Assembly (NCBI RefSeq): GCF_001540865.1
Contig: NC_033622.1
Location: 15,469,237 to 15,533,236 of the forward strand
DNA length: 64,000 nucleotides
Source: Ananas comosus
Lineage: Eukaryota > Streptophyta > Magnoliopsida > Poales > Bromeliaceae
Direction of reading: 5' to 3'
Each line of letters starts with the position of its first letter. Position 1 is the first letter of the stretch. Shown piece after piece: positions 21,962-34,218 of the stretch. Position numbers and translations under genes: made by a program. The notes beneath the pieces are model-generated. The model searched no databases and was not told the DNA's origin. It saw only the letters and a program-made list of their open reading frames with translations.

Positions 21962-22557
21962 AGTATGATAGGTTATGTTTGGTGCTAAAGGATTTGTTAC
22001 TGTCCAATAACTTGGAAATCTCATTTTAGTACAGAGCGTGTGCGTTTCTAGTTTCACATAAACTTAGTTATTTTGCCTGAGAATATTATCAAGTCTTCTT
22101 ACCTGAATAACTGGTTCAGTTTCAGATAATAGTTCAAGTATTAAATGATGATTACAATTGACAGATTGTAGGTTTCATATGTATCACAAATTGCAGTGTC
22201 TTGTACTTGAGATTTATTTTCAATGATCATGAAGGCTATTTTTGCAGGTTGCTCTTTCACTCTTGTCATGTATCTACTTCCTTAACGACAAGATGAAGAA
22301 TGTTGTCAGAGCATCATTAACTGGGTAAGCAAGAATAGTAAATAGCAGGACTACTGAATTGCTTAGTTATGTCTAGTTGTTAATATATTGCTATCTGATT
22401 TTACAGATTCGGCGCACTTGTTGTCGGCTGGATTGTTGGTTCAATACTTGTTCCGGTGGTTCCAACAGCTATTTTGCCGCCAACTTGGACTCTTGAGCTC
22501 CTTACCTCTTTGGTATCTTATGTTTTCTTATTCTTGGCCTGCACATTTCTCAAGTAA
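18827..22557 (+). CDS. CPP1: chaperone-like protein of POR1 (CPP1/CDF1-like)
   Basis: A chloroplast membrane protein with a J-like domain that in Arabidopsis stabilises protochlorophyllide oxidoreductase. Exons: 18827-18891, 19017-19111, 19860-20242, 22248-22324 and 22407-22557; phases agree throughout. Exons 1-2 give a Ser/Pro/Arg-rich transit-peptide-like N-terminus. Exon 3 holds the J-like domain ([32 protein letters not shown]), the basic [18 protein letters not shown] block and the first membrane helix start ([20 protein letters not shown]). Exons 4-5 encode further hydrophobic segments, with [16 protein letters not shown] and a terminal CTFLK. The third intron (about 2 kb) is expanded by foldback elements and (TA)n repeats. 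A TAGGGTTT telo-box-like site lies at about 18804-18812, just before the ATG. Confidence 0.93.
20617..21196. mobile_element. foldback MITE, copy 1 in CPP1 intron 3
   Basis: Starts with (TA)n(GA)n, then CTCCTATAATATTTATAGTACCGG; the right side is the inverted counterpart (CTCTATAGTACCGAAGC followed by (TA)n). The sub-terminal pieces GGGTGTTCAAATCAACGATCC (left, near 20716) and its reverse complement (near 21108) show that the whole element can fold on itself. It has no coding capacity. Confidence 0.75.
21196..21905. mobile_element. foldback MITE, copy 2 (plus fragments) in CPP1 intron 3
   Basis: The same family as the preceding element. A short fragment of paired ends lies at 21196-21255, a near-complete copy at 21303-21821 (CTATAGTACCGGAACTCCGG on the left, an inverted end with GACTATAGTACCCGACTCC on the right), and a truncated internal piece after the N at 21824. 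(TA)n tracts separate the pieces and continue at 21906-21958. Confidence 0.7.
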
Positions 22558-23040
22558 TCTCTGTTAGTTTCCTCTAACTCGATTTACGAATTTTTGAGTA
22601 GTTCTGTTGTATTCAGTTGCCACCATTAGTAGTGCCATAGTCAACAAATTAGTAGTAATGCAGCCTACTATCGCATTGTGGGATGATTATTTGAGCTACT
22701 TAACTGAATGAAATTCAGCTTTTGCCTCTTTAAATCCGTTAGTCGATTCGCCTACTTCCTTATGCTGTCAACTGCTGCTCACACTATTAGGCAATTATTC
22801 CTCACATGCAATTTTGCTCTTGTTTACTTAAGGGGAAAACAAAATGTGATTCACTCCTTTGTATGATTACTTGCAATGCCACTGTACAAGTACTTGCATA
22901 GTTTGTTGCAATGTCCCCAGCACTATATATAAAGCCATTACAACAACATATACATAAAATTTAGAGATTCAATGCCCAAGTACTAGATGCCAGCAAAGAA
23001 CCAGCGGACGCCATTACCAACCATAACTGCAAATTAATGA

Positions 23041-23092
<52 letters not shown>

Positions 23093-23334
23093 AGAAATCC
23101 CAGTACCCATTGACAGAGCAATAACTAGAATCTTTGGCTCTTTAAGTGAAACGTAGTTTGCTATTACATATGATGGAGCTGCACACAGATTCCATGTTCA
23201 TCGCAATATCGTACCACACGACTGAACTCTCAATCTTATTAACCTCATCAGGAAAGCACTGATGAAATCACAAGGTCAATGACTTAAAACAGAACATCCA
23301 ACACAAGATGAAGGAACCTGCCGAACTGAGATGA
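22558..23334. other. intergenic with (TA)n microsatellite
   Basis: Joins the 3' ends of CPP1 (+) and the first dioxygenase (-), so it holds both 3' untranslated regions. A (TA)n tract occupies about 23043-23088. No gene seen. Confidence 0.5.
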
Positions 23335-24590
23335 TCAGGCAGCAATTTCCTCTTTCTTTGCTCCGCAGAAGGACGCCAGTGTGTCTTTCACTTTCTTTCC
23401 TTCCTCGGAGAAGCGGAATTTGATGTACTCATTGTAGTCGCAAGGCTTGTAAAGCAGGGGGTGCTCGTCGTCAACCAGCTCTTCTGGGACCTGGACGACG
23501 CAACCATCCTTTGGCCGCGAACTGAAAAGAGCAGAGTATCTTTTCTTTTCACCGGTGATCCTCACGCGATGACGGCATGGTGGCAACCTCCCGTTTGTCC
23601 GGACCTTCAAACAAGATCAACAATCTTGTTGTAGCCGATTGGTTAAAAGTAAAACTGAAGTAACCCTTGGGAAAACGGCGAGGTTCTTACTGCAAATGCT
23701 TCGCCGGTCATGACGACGAACGAGTCCGGGGAGGGCTCTACGGCAATCCAGCTTCCGTCCTCAGCCTGCACTTCGAGTCCTCCCACTTCGTGCTGGGCAA
23801 TTATGGTGATCATGTTGGGGTCTACGTGAGATTGCATTGCGATCTTGGTTTCCCGATCCAGTGGTACCCCGTACTCGGAAAGCCGAACCGCATACTCCAG
23901 AGATTCTATGTGAGACTGGAAGTACTTTTCAAGACCCAGACTCTCCAGGATCATCCTCTCGACCATCTGTTCCAACTCCTGCATGCGCTTAGCATACGTC
24001 CACACTATGTTGCTGCCCAGTTTAATTAGCAAGTCAATTTAATACTTGTGCGGCCAATTAGATCTCCAGAGCCACAAGGAAAAAATGCTCCTACTAAACC
24101 ACCCAATTAGTTTTCCAAATCTAATCTAACAATAATCAAGGCCCCAAAAAAGAAAAAAAAAAGAAAAAAAAAAAAAACTAGGAATTACTTGTTCGGGGGC
24201 GTACCAGAAGCTAGGGTTTCCTTGGGGCCAGAGGAGTCGCGCGAACTTGTCGACGCTGTGGAGGTCGGGGGCGTCGGCGACGCGGAGGCTCTCGTAGGCC
24301 ATGCCGGGGATGTTGCCGATGTAGCCGAGGAAGGGGTGGTCGGAGGCGTTGCGGGTCTTCGCCCCGAGCGGGAGCGCGAAGAGCTCCGGAGCAGCCCGGG
24401 CCATGAGCGGCCCCTTAAGATCCGCGCCCACTCCGCCGTACACCGCCTCGAAGCACCCGAGGCGCCGCAGCGCCGCCGCAGCCTCGGACCGGGCCGCGGC
24501 CCACTCGGGCGAGCTAGGCCGGGCCAGCTCCAGGCCCCGGAAGTCGATCCTCGGGACCTGCGCCTCCTGGGAGTCGGAGGGCCTCCCCAT
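23335..24590 (-). CDS. 2-oxoglutarate-dependent dioxygenase, AOP-like (copy 1)
   Basis: A soluble Fe(II)/2-oxoglutarate oxygenase of the plant AOP-type branch; the substrate cannot be read from sequence. Exons 24590-24205, 24012-23691 and 23604-23335 (325 aa). The first donor is placed at TTCTG/GTACG because joining it to exon 2 restores the family's GNPSFC motif. The N-terminal DIOX_N part begins [11 protein letters not shown]. The iron site is HVD in [20 protein letters not shown] with the distal His in PPCRHRV. The 2-oxoglutarate-binding Arg and Ser are in [13 protein letters not shown]. All three iron ligands are intact. Exon 1 is very GC-rich, which creates a long false frame on the opposite strand. 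It forms a head-to-tail pair with the next gene, with identical exon 2 length (322 bp). Confidence 0.9.
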
Positions 24591-25251
24591 CGTAGTTTCT
24601 GCAAGGTCGTTGCCGACCTCTCTGATTAAAGAGATAGGGAGAGAGAGTGCGATTATGGAGTAAACTATTGCGCCATAACAACGCCAGGGCGGTGGGAGCA
24701 GGTGAGACTAAAAAAATACTAAAATCTGCTCACACCTTGTTACCGACCGACCGACCGCCACTTTAATTAGTTAGGCGTAATTAGTTAAGAATTTGATGAT
24801 TGATACTCAAATTCTTCAATGAAAAGTCTAATTATTTTATAGTTTTAATTAAATTTATTTAGAAAAAAAATTAATGAAGCGGATAACTTGTCAATCCATC
24901 TTTCATCGTCAAACCCCCAAAAAAAATTCGTATGTCGCAGCCGCCGCCGCCGCCACTTCGGGCGGCGCCNAGCCGCCGCCGCTTCGGGCGGCGCTAGCGG
25001 CTGGGGGAGGGAGGGGGAGGGAAAATCTTAGATCAAGAGCATAATTTTTAAATTTATTATATATTTATATAAAACACATAAAATTACAGAAGCCGGACTA
25101 CTATACAATGTTATTACATAGAACAGGTCGCACAAGCATGAGAATCGACAGCTTCAGCGATGATCAAAGCAAACAGAACAAAACGAGAAAACTAAATTGC
25201 GATTGAAAAGTACGACGGGCAACCGCAACAACACCTGCTAAATCGAGATAA
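24591..25251. other. spacer between the two dioxygenases, with GC hairpin at a gap
   Basis: Contains the copy-1 promoter side, an AT-rich SINE-like stretch (about 24770-24890, similar to 27365-27510) and a GC-rich foldback. The foldback reads GCCGCCGCC..ACTTCGGGCGGCG on the left of the N at 24970 and GCCGCCGCTTCGGGCGGCGC on the right. The two sides are near duplicates, so the N probably joins overlapping contig ends or a collapsed hairpin. Confidence 0.6.
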
Positions 25252-26433
25252 TCATGCCCTAGTTTCCTCTTTTGCGACTCCGCAAAAGGCCTTCATGCTC
25301 TTCTCTTCCTTCGTAGTGGCCACATATCGCAAGTACTCGTTATAGTTGCAAGGCCTGTATTGTTGCGGATGCGCTTCATCTATCAGCTCTTCTGCAGGAT
25401 GTACCACGACCCCGTCCTTGGGTCGCGAACTAAACAGAGCAGAGTACCTCTTACCGCTCTCGTTACTAGTTATTTTCACGCGATGGCGGCACGGTTCCAA
25501 CCTTCCATTTGTTAGGACCTAGCATGCATGCAGAACGATCGATTATGAACGTCGATGAGACATTATTATCTGAATTACGACACATTTTGAATTGATGAGT
25601 GATAGAACTTACTCCAAATGCTTCACCGGTCACGACCGTGAATGCGTCCAGCGAAGGCTCCACTGTGATCCAGTCTCCGTCTTTGCTCAGAACTTCGAGT
25701 CCTCCTACTTGGTGTTGGCAAATAACGGTTACCATGTTCGGGTCCACATGAGAACGCATTGCGAGTTTGTTTTCCTGATCGGACGGTATCCCGTACTCAG
25801 TAAGTCGGAGACCGTATTCCAGCGATTCTACTTGCCGTACAAAGTACTTCTCCAGGCCCATGCTCTCGAGGATCATCTTCTCGACCATTTGCTCCAGCTC
25901 TCGCATGTGCTTACCGACCGTCCAAGCCGCATTGCTAGCCAATGAGAAAAGAAAAAGATTGAATATAGTCGCGGTATATTGTAACATATATGCATACCAA
26001 GAGCTTATTTTCGAGGGGCGAAGCATTGGTACCAGAAGTTGGGATTTCCTCCGGGCCAAAGAAGGCGGGCGAACTTCTCGACGCTCTCTAGGTTGTGCGC
26101 GTCGACCACACGGAGGCTCTCGTATTGGTAGGGGAATACATTCGGGAGCGAATTCCCAATGTAGCCGAGAAAGGGCTTGTCGGAAGTGTTCTGGAGCTTC
26201 TCCTGCAGACCGAGCTCGAAGAGGTCCAGTACGGGCCGGCCGAAGAGCATCCCCTTGAGCTCCGGGGCGGTCACGCCGTAGACGGCATCGAAACACCCGT
26301 AAGTTTGTAAAGCCGCGATCACGTGAGACCGTGCGGAGTCCCAGCGAGGCGACCCGGCCTGGCTCAGATCCAAACCTTCGAATCTGATCTTCGGAATCTG
26401 GAGCTGATCATTCTTCTGATCCTCAAAGCCCAT
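25252..26433 (-). CDS. 2-oxoglutarate-dependent dioxygenase, AOP-like (copy 2)
   Basis: Tandem paralogue of the preceding gene. Exons 26433-26033, 25934-25613 and 25518-25252 (329 aa). The first donor TTCTG/GTACC again rebuilds GNPNFC across the junction, and the long frame that reads through the intron is an artefact. Catalytic elements are present: HVD in MRSHVDPNMVTVICQHQVGG, His in EPCRHRV, and [13 protein letters not shown]. It differs from copy 1 mainly in the N-terminal domain and at the C-terminus. Exon 1 is less GC-rich than in copy 1. Substrate unknown; Arabidopsis AOP enzymes act on glucosinolates, but monocots lack those, so a different substrate is expected. Confidence 0.9.
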
Positions 26434-28617
26434 CTCTTCTCTTCTTTTGCTCTAAAACAGAGTTTAATCTTTGACTCACTCTAGCAGTTGTAAGTAGTGC
26501 TAAAACTAAAGTATTGCACCTGTCATATTTATAGGGTTGTTAAAGTATTGCAGCTGTCATATTTAGAGGGTTGTTATTAGCTGTTCATGGTCCTTATCGC
26601 TCAAAAGATTCCATTCATATGATGCGGAATTTGAGGAAATAACAATGACATAAGCCGTAAACAAATATTTATTTGATTAATTACAACTTTAATCATATGG
26701 GTTTGTGTTACAAGTCAACTACAACATTATTCCTTTTGTTGTTTGTTTTGGTTTAATTTGTCGTTTTCTAGAACAGCATCTTATGGTTTGAATAACTTTG
26801 CATCAGGTAAATTATATAACACCAAAATTGATCATAAATGACGAACACAAAATACGCTGACCCTTTTTTTAAAAAAACAAAAAATTTTGTCCGTGTCCGT
26901 AGGAATGAGCATGGACTTATTACTTTGAATAAGAAACGTATCGAATTTTTTGTTTGAAAATACTACCGGGTGTATAGATAAATTAAAAAAATAAAAAATA
27001 TATATACCGCATGAACTCGTATCTCCATTCATTTTAAACACTAAAATTAAACCCACATACCAAACTCATTTTAAATAGAACAATTCAAGCTCAAAATCAA
27101 TCCCCGTGAGCTCACAAGTTATAATTCTACTTAATTTGAGCTTCATTTGGTGCAAAATAAAATTTGTGAACATTTGATGGTGAACTACTTCGTACGAAAA
27201 TGGTCTGTTTGAATGATTGAACATTTTATTTGGGATCTTGAAGTAATTGGTAGATGAGAATTATTTGATGCAAGGAAGCATTTTGATTAGTGAAAAAAAA
27301 ACAAAGAACAATCTACTTCATTTTTTAGAAAAAAGAATAAGGTAGTTGCATGAACAAATCATTGAGTCACTGACTGTCCCTAGCACAAGATGCGAACGAC
27401 TAGCTAGCTAGATGGTTGAAACTCTAGGTCATAAATTCGAAGTCTAATTATTTTATATTTTTATTAATATTTATTTTTTTAAAAAAATAAATGAAACAGA
27501 TAACATATTATCATTCTTGCAGGAAGAAAAGAAAATCTGGGTTGTGGATTTTCAAAATTCAGTACCAGCGAGTACCGAATTTCCAACACCTAACTTGAAG
27601 TGTTGCTCATTTAAGCGAATCGGTTCGGGCGAATGTGTAAACTTCGTGCCGGGCGGGTCGGATCAACCGGAGAAATAGTAGCTCCGAACTCGACTCAAAT
27701 TTTCTTAGAATTTTATTTTGAGAACCTGACCAGATCCGATAAGTATTTATTAGAGATGGATTATATTTACTGTAAATATCTGATCAAATTCGCTCGATGA
27801 ATGATAACCATATTTAATGAATTTATCTTCATCCAATTTTCTTTCAAATTATCATAGTCAAATTGAAAGCGTGAACGTGCATTTATTGAAGGGGAGGAAG
27901 TTAAAGAGAAGTAGCAGAGTTTCTTCTAAAATTAGCACATTAATTGCAGCTGTCCACTGCCATGCAGCCACGTGGTAAACCAAAAACACCCAAACCAACA
28001 AGGCCCCAGTGGACCAATAGGGAAAGAGTTGGCATTAAGAAAAGCTCTTTTTATAGAATTGATTCAATTCTTGAAATTGCTACTTTGGCAAAATTTTTTA
28101 GTGCATGAGACCAACCACTTCGTGATCAAGAAGAGGCATTAATTGGGCTCTGATGTGGCCTCCACTTCACTTTTTTTTTAAAAAAAAAATATATAAACTC
28201 ATTAATGTTACCTGCACCGGATGTATCAATTAGTAGAACCCACCCAATATTTTATGTTCAATTATTAAGGAAAAAAAAAGATTTTATCTAATACAAAGAA
28301 TCTATAATGTCTGAAGGATCTATTTGAACAAGTCATAATTAAGTTTTTTAAAAAAACCTGTTACCAAATTAGGTATCAAACAATCTCAAATTTATGTTTC
28401 ATACTATCCCACGTACCTACTATACTAGATGCATATACAAATATGTATCCAGTAAATTGAATTTTAAAGATTAAATTATGATTTTCAGACATTAATAGTG
28501 CATTTTTAGATTTGTGGTACACGCTGTAAAACTACAACAGGTGCATGCAATAATATCCTCCTTTGATAGTGGGTGGTTTATTAGCTTTAAAAGCTCAATT
28601 AATTAGCTAAGTTAAGC

Positions 28618-28659
<42 letters not shown>

Positions 28660-28757
28660 TTATAAATTTTACACATTACACGCTCTACGTTCCTCTTCAC
28701 GTTGACACCACTGCCACCTTATACAGAGCTCCTCTCAATATCCATCATCTCCTACAA
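26434..28757. other. intergenic, AT-rich with a SINE-like relic
   Basis: No gene seen. At about 27365-27512 there is a piece (CTGTCCCTAGCACAAG, then GGTTGAAACTCTAGGTCATAAATTCGAA) that resembles the inserted element at 41446-41560 and probably descends from the same SINE family. A GA microsatellite lies at 28625-28653, followed by CTTATAAATTTT (TATA-like, about 28660) roughly 95 bp upstream of the next start codon. Confidence 0.5.
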
Positions 28758-29138
28758 ATGGCACTGCTACCGCCGCTGTCGTATCGCCACGCACTTGCGA
28801 CAGCCCTTTTTCAGGGCCTGGTGGCGGCAGCTGCGGCGGCGGTGGCGGTGGCAGCGGCTCTGCCACCGCACAGCAGCATACCGGCCTCGCTCGAAGTTCC
28901 CGACAGATCGAGAAATGCGATTCCGAGCAAGTACTTCAACTACGTGCGCCCGAGGAGAGAAAAGCTCGTGTCGATCGCGACAGCGCTGGGACTCGCCGCT
29001 CTTCTCTTGCTGCTGGTTTTGCTGCTCGTGTGTCTCTTCATTGCCATCCGACGCCCGCGATTTGCTCCGGTATCGGGCAGCTTCGATGGCAGGGCGGTGA
29101 AGCGCTCGTGTGAGATGGGATCCTTATATCATGCTTAG
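28758..29138 (+). CDS. 126-aa protein with two hydrophobic segments, unknown
   Basis: A single-exon, GC-rich frame preceded by a TATA-like box and a CT-rich leader. Residues about 15-37 are Ala/Val-rich (LFQGLVAAAAAAVAVAAAL) and could be a signal anchor. A second, stronger hydrophobic segment covers about 72-95 (LGLAALLLLLVLLLVCLF). Between them lies a charged linker with AIPSKYFNYVRPRREK; the C-terminus is basic and ends GSLYHA. I do not recognise the family. Codon use and the isolated promoter favour a real gene, but a chance GC-rich frame cannot be excluded. A frame overlapping it from 28702 is its shadow. Confidence 0.5.
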   Translation: MALLPPLSYRHALATALFQGLVAAAAAAVAVAAALPPHSSIPASLEVPDRSRNAIPSKYFNYVRPRREKLVSIATALGLAALLLLLVLLLVCLFIAIRRPRFAPVSGSFDGRAVKRSCEMGSLYHA

Positions 29139-30430
29139 TTTGATTAATCTGTATGCATGGATGGTTCATGGAGAGAGAATTTCAATTATATTTGGAGTGT
29201 GGGTCAATTAGTTTTTTTTTTTTTCTTTCTTTTTCGAAAAATAAATTAGGTGTCTTTTCTCTTTGTTGGTGTAGTACGTAGTTGCATGCATCATGCATGC
29301 GTGGTGCGATGATTGATGTAAATCCTCGTATTTACGTACGTGTTTTATATATAGTAGTAGTATAAGCTCTATTGTCTTAATTTTTGCTTATTTCTTCGAT
29401 TTCTTTTGTGTTTCTTTCTTTTTGGATGGGAATTAAGTGTAGATGTTGATCATTAACTTGGTCTAAACGAAACATGCTCGGTAGAATTCAAAAAAAAAAA
29501 ACAAAAAACAAAAAAACGCGAACAGTGAGAAATGTGTTTGATTGTACTGTGTCACTGAATTTAAAACTTTTGCTTATGACCTGATTCCATTTGAATTGAC
29601 GTATTTATGTTGGTTACGGAAAACCAAAATTCGCAAATTATTAATTTTTTTTATCTACATGCCAAGTGAAGATAAAATGAGAATTAAAACGCTTCAGAAG
29701 ATGTGATTGGTATTTCAATCTAACAAGACTGTTCGGTTAAAAGAACCATCTTTATCAAAATTAGATTAAATTTGTTAAATCTAATTAAATTTAGTAACAA
29801 TTAAATCAGTTTGGTTTGTAAGAAAAGGAATATCCTTATAGTGTGACAGTTAAATATCGCTATCACCGTGTACATATATGAGATAGCACATGGATAGCAC
29901 ATGGGGTTCATATGCAAGTTTGATCCAGTTGCTAAATGTGGGTTACATTTTTAGCATGGAGAAGTTGAACTTCAATGAATACGAAAAAATGAATTCAAAA
30001 AACCATGTATCTTTTTATCATCAATTAGTTAACCACAATGTCCTTCAAATTTGCGATTATTCTCACTGACCATTAAGATTGCGTAGTAAAGCCACCAAAT
30101 AATTGCAAACATACAAAACATCATCACATTTGATTGTGAAATTGTACGAGTTTTCCACGAGTAGCAGGTTACAGTTCACATGGGCTGAAAGATTTGGAAA
30201 ATACACCTTGTAATTTTGACAGACACCCTGGAAGTAATTGCATGACCACCCTTTTCCCCGTTGCGTCAGAAACGTCAACAAAAACAGTAAGTCGAAGTAT
30301 TTACGTTTTTCATCCATTTCGTTCTTCATATTTTCAACCCCATATCAGCAGCTGTCAGGTGTTAGAAGTTTCAACACACACCTGCAGCCTAGGACAGGAA
30401 TTTATCGAATTAGATGCACAAATCTCCAAG
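29139..30430. other. intergenic without visible genes
   Basis: AT-rich sequence with poly-A runs near 29490-29516 and a poly-T run near 29213-29224. The last few hundred bases are the 3' flank of the minus-strand BRCT-RING gene. Confidence 0.5.
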
Positions 30431-33400
30431 CTAGCGGAAACGTTGATACAGCATTCGGAGATCGCGGCAGTGAATGCACGTCCACGGAACCAACGGAGGG
30501 TCTAGACAGCAGGAATGCACCCATTGCGACTGGCAAATATGGCAGCTTACTAGAAGATCCTCAGGCTCGCGATTGTGGCATTCATAACAAACAGAATCTG
30601 CAGACTTCGGAAATTCCACATAAAAAACTTTTAGTTAGCCATGTCACATACAATAAGATCTGTATAAAAGATGCGTTATTTGGACACTGTAAGGAGGAAA
30701 ATATGAAAATAAATGTAGCTTACCCAGGTTCTGAAATTGTCGTTTTCTTTCCCAGCTAGCATGAATATATCAATGTTTGAAGAACTACAAGGAATGGTCT
30801 GTGAATAAATCTTTTGATCCAGAGAACCAGCCTCATCCATCTTACTAATTTTATTGAAAGTGGCTTTGCAAAGAGGGCATGTTGAGATCTTACCTCTAGA
30901 AGCCTGAAATATTCGGTATTAAATTTTAAGGCAACATGTTCAAAAAATATGGCAGGGGAAATAACAGGATTGTAAATGTAAAGAAACTTAACTATACAAT
31001 TGTTGATCAATCCACATATTACGAGAGAGATTTTACTTGCTTAATCTAAGAGAAACGACAATCATTTAAATGTGAGGTTTTCTTGGTGAAGTGGAGAAAG
31101 TGAATAGAAAAAAGAAAGAAAAATGGAAGAACTTGCATAGGCCAATCTGGATCGAGGAAAAAGTTGTATAAAGTATAAACTAACTAGTGCAAAAATTGCA
31201 AAGTTAAATACAATGATAGATTACATACCAAGCAATCGGCCCATCCTAGAATGCAAGAGTAACAGAATCGGTGCCCACAGGCTAAGACACCCCTTGTCGA
31301 AGAGTAATCTGTCCAGCATATAACACATGAGAGCTCTGCTTGTCTTTGCATGATAGCTGATTCATCTAGTTCACCTCCTTCTTCGCTTGCACCATCATTA
31401 TCCACTACGAAGTCACAAGAACTACTTTCCCCACTATGTTTACAGTGATCATTCTGTAAATTTGTTTCATGTGGGGATGATGCATCAAATACCAAACTCT
31501 TTGAACTCTCTGAGTCACCCCATATAGGGCTCTTTCTCAGAAATCTCTTCTCAACCTGTTCAATTACTTGTGTCCCCCTTTCCTCATTATCAGACTTTGT
31601 TGCCAAATTTACTGGTTGAGATGACGATGAAGATGTACTTCTCGACGTGTGTAAATTAACAGATTTAGGATATACTATTTCAAGTTCATCAGAGCTTACT
31701 ATCAGAGAATGCTTATTATGGTCATCTATGGTCTTCTTCATCAGGCGACGGCTTCTCCTAGCTGATTCTCCACCAGCATCATTCCGAACGACATTTGACA
31801 AATTCCTCTTCTTCCCTGATGAACATAAAGAAGACCCCCCTGGCCACTCGCACAGCTAGAAAATAACGTTGATTAGATCGAAACAGAAATTTTATTCAGG
31901 GCTAAAAAGCATTTTGTACAATAAATTCAACATGAGCAATTCACTTTTCATGATATAACCTGTAAAATAAAAAGACCTTGCAACACCAATGTTAGTGCAT
32001 AGGAAGATGTACATATGTGCATTTCACTCATCTAGAAAATGCGGATTAAAAACTACATGACAAAGGGACACATCGGCAAACTATTATGTTGACATTCTGA
32101 GGTTAAACCCTAGCGTTTACAATGATGACTATTTTGATAGCATAAAAATCCATTTATGGCCTTTAGCATACAAATCTAATGAACAGGACCGGCTTGATCA
32201 GGCAATAACAGAATTGCTTGAGGGGCGACCGCACACATTATCATCCCTTCAGTAGCACAAGGGCCTGAGCTGAGCCTGGACAGAGTATGCAGTGCTTAAA
32301 ATTTGTTTCGACAAGCATTCTCCAACAACAGGCTCTGAGTACCCTGACAGATATAGAGTTCAAGTGAAATCTAATGAAGTACATGCCTACATGGTGTAAC
32401 AAGTGCCATTTACATGGAGAATTTCTGTCAATATACATAAATTATTGATTTACATTGTGCGAAATCGCTCATTGACAGCTCAACTACAAATACAAGGCAA
32501 AAAAAGGAAATATTTAGATAGCATTAGGTCATGAACCACATATATGCTACTTTGTATTTGTAGACAGGTGACAATCTTTAATTTAAGTAAACCCCCACAA
32601 AGAAAGTACAAATAATAGAATGTTTTTTGTGTGCTCTGTACAACATAACCAATGATGCTTTCACTTCAGAACTACAAATATCACTGTAGTTGAGTATACA
32701 TCACGCAAAATCACATGCTATTATGATTGTTCTTGCCTATGTTATGAGTTGTCACTTGCAGAAAAGAAAATGTGCTCGAAAAAGTTTTTATCACAATTTA
32801 AACATAATACAGCATGATTTCAAGCCATGCACAAATACAAGCAGAGCATGCCTGCGTAAACAACAATGAGAAATAGGAGCTATTAATCTTACTTCTTTTA
32901 ATAAATGGGAATCAGACCATTTCAAACACCCATTTTCAGGCCTTGTTGCATCAACTTTGCCCTCTTTTAAGCAATCTGGAGAACTAGAAAAAGCAGGAAA
33001 GGCATCCCACTCTCTGTTTACAATGCATCTTTTCTTTTGATGAGTGTCCGGAAAAATAGGCAGCTCCCATGATATTGGTCCTGCTTCCTTCCCGCTGTGA
33101 ACAAGAAGAAAAAAAGGAATTTCAAACATGTAAAGAACCATATTTCTGTATATAGAACTTTTAAGTTGACCATCATTAAAACATTCCATACCATGCATGC
33201 AACATTTCTCCCTGTGTAATTCAAATTTTGAAATACAAATCCATACATCATATAGTTCAGCCAAGTAATTTCTTTGCGGCTAATTCTTATTATCATCCTA
33301 GTAATCTCTTTGCACCATGAGTTCAATAAAGTTTACGCAATCAATAAAATGAAATGTAAATGCACCAGAAAGCAATTCTGCATGAAGTTTTTGTTCTTGT

Positions 33401-34192
33401 TTAGTTGAATCGATCGAAGACAATTACCTCTTCTTGGCATAAGGACCCTCTGAAATCCGCTTCCCTTCTTTCAAGCAATCCTCAAGCCAACGGTGACTTA
33501 CTATATGAGCTCCGATTCTCCTTGCTATGTTATACTTCTTTCCTTCAAATTGCCAACACACCTATGCACGCATAAAAAGAGCCTCTATTACAATTCATTC
33601 CAACATACAGGTTCTCAATCAAATGATGAAATCAGCAATTAAAATATGTCATCTAATCGCACTTCAAGGACATTAATCAAACGTACTAGATGTGTCGTAG
33701 ATCTCGACATGGCCCCAACGTAATTAGCACCGACTTGCGCTATAAGCTTGATGAGCTTAAACCTCTCAGTGCCATGATAACCGCTTACTGTGGCAATGAC
33801 AGATTCCATTCCTCGAACTGGACAAATCGCACTATCTATAAAAGACACAATTTTAATTGGGAAACACAATGAGAAACATCATATCTATGCTCAAAAAAGT
33901 CGATTAAAAAACTGAAAGAAAAAAAACACAGAAGCATCAGGCACATTTCGAATTCACAATTTAAAATGCAAAATGCTGCTAATTGAGCTAAAATTATTGC
34001 ATCGGGTTCAAAAGGACAACAAAAATAAGCGCTACATCAAACAAAGCACACGATCTCTACTCAAATTTGCAAAGAGAACGAGAAAAGACGAGAGGAGAAA
34101 ACTCGATTTGGGGGAAACGGAGAAGATGAGAGGGAAACAAAACCTTTGGATCGGTGAGGAGAATCGTCGTCTTCGAGATCGTCGGGTTCCAT
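30431..34192 (-). CDS. BRCT and RING/PHD-type zinc finger protein
   Basis: A predicted nuclear E3 ligase/DNA-damage-type protein combining BRCT and RING, like Arabidopsis At1g67180. Exons: 34192-34144, 33835-33687, 33561-33428, 33094-32893, 31855-31229, 30903-30724 and 30604-30431 (504 aa, phases consistent). The BRCT domain lies in exons 2-3 ([36 protein letters not shown]). A Ser/Asp-rich linker follows. The RING spans the exon 5/6 junction: [22 protein letters not shown] continues to [16 protein letters not shown] cysteine-rich PHD-like tail ([36 protein letters not shown]) follows in exon 7. The exon 7 acceptor (CCGAAG/TCTGCAG) is the only in-frame choice I found and is the least certain border. 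Its 5' end is duplicated twice downstream. Confidence 0.88.
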
Positions 34193-34218
34193 TGTGCTAC
34201 ACGTTCGCCCTTTTCCTC

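Noticed and set aside
24189..24663. Two plus-strand frames over the first exon of dioxygenase copy 1
   Set aside because: Shadows of a very GC-rich exon; no recognisable motif, and the minus strand encodes a clear dioxygenase.
25466..26296. 276-residue minus-strand frame over dioxygenase copy 2
   Set aside because: It reads an off-frame version of exon 1 through the intron into exon 2; the spliced model restores the conserved NFC junction and the correct N-terminus.
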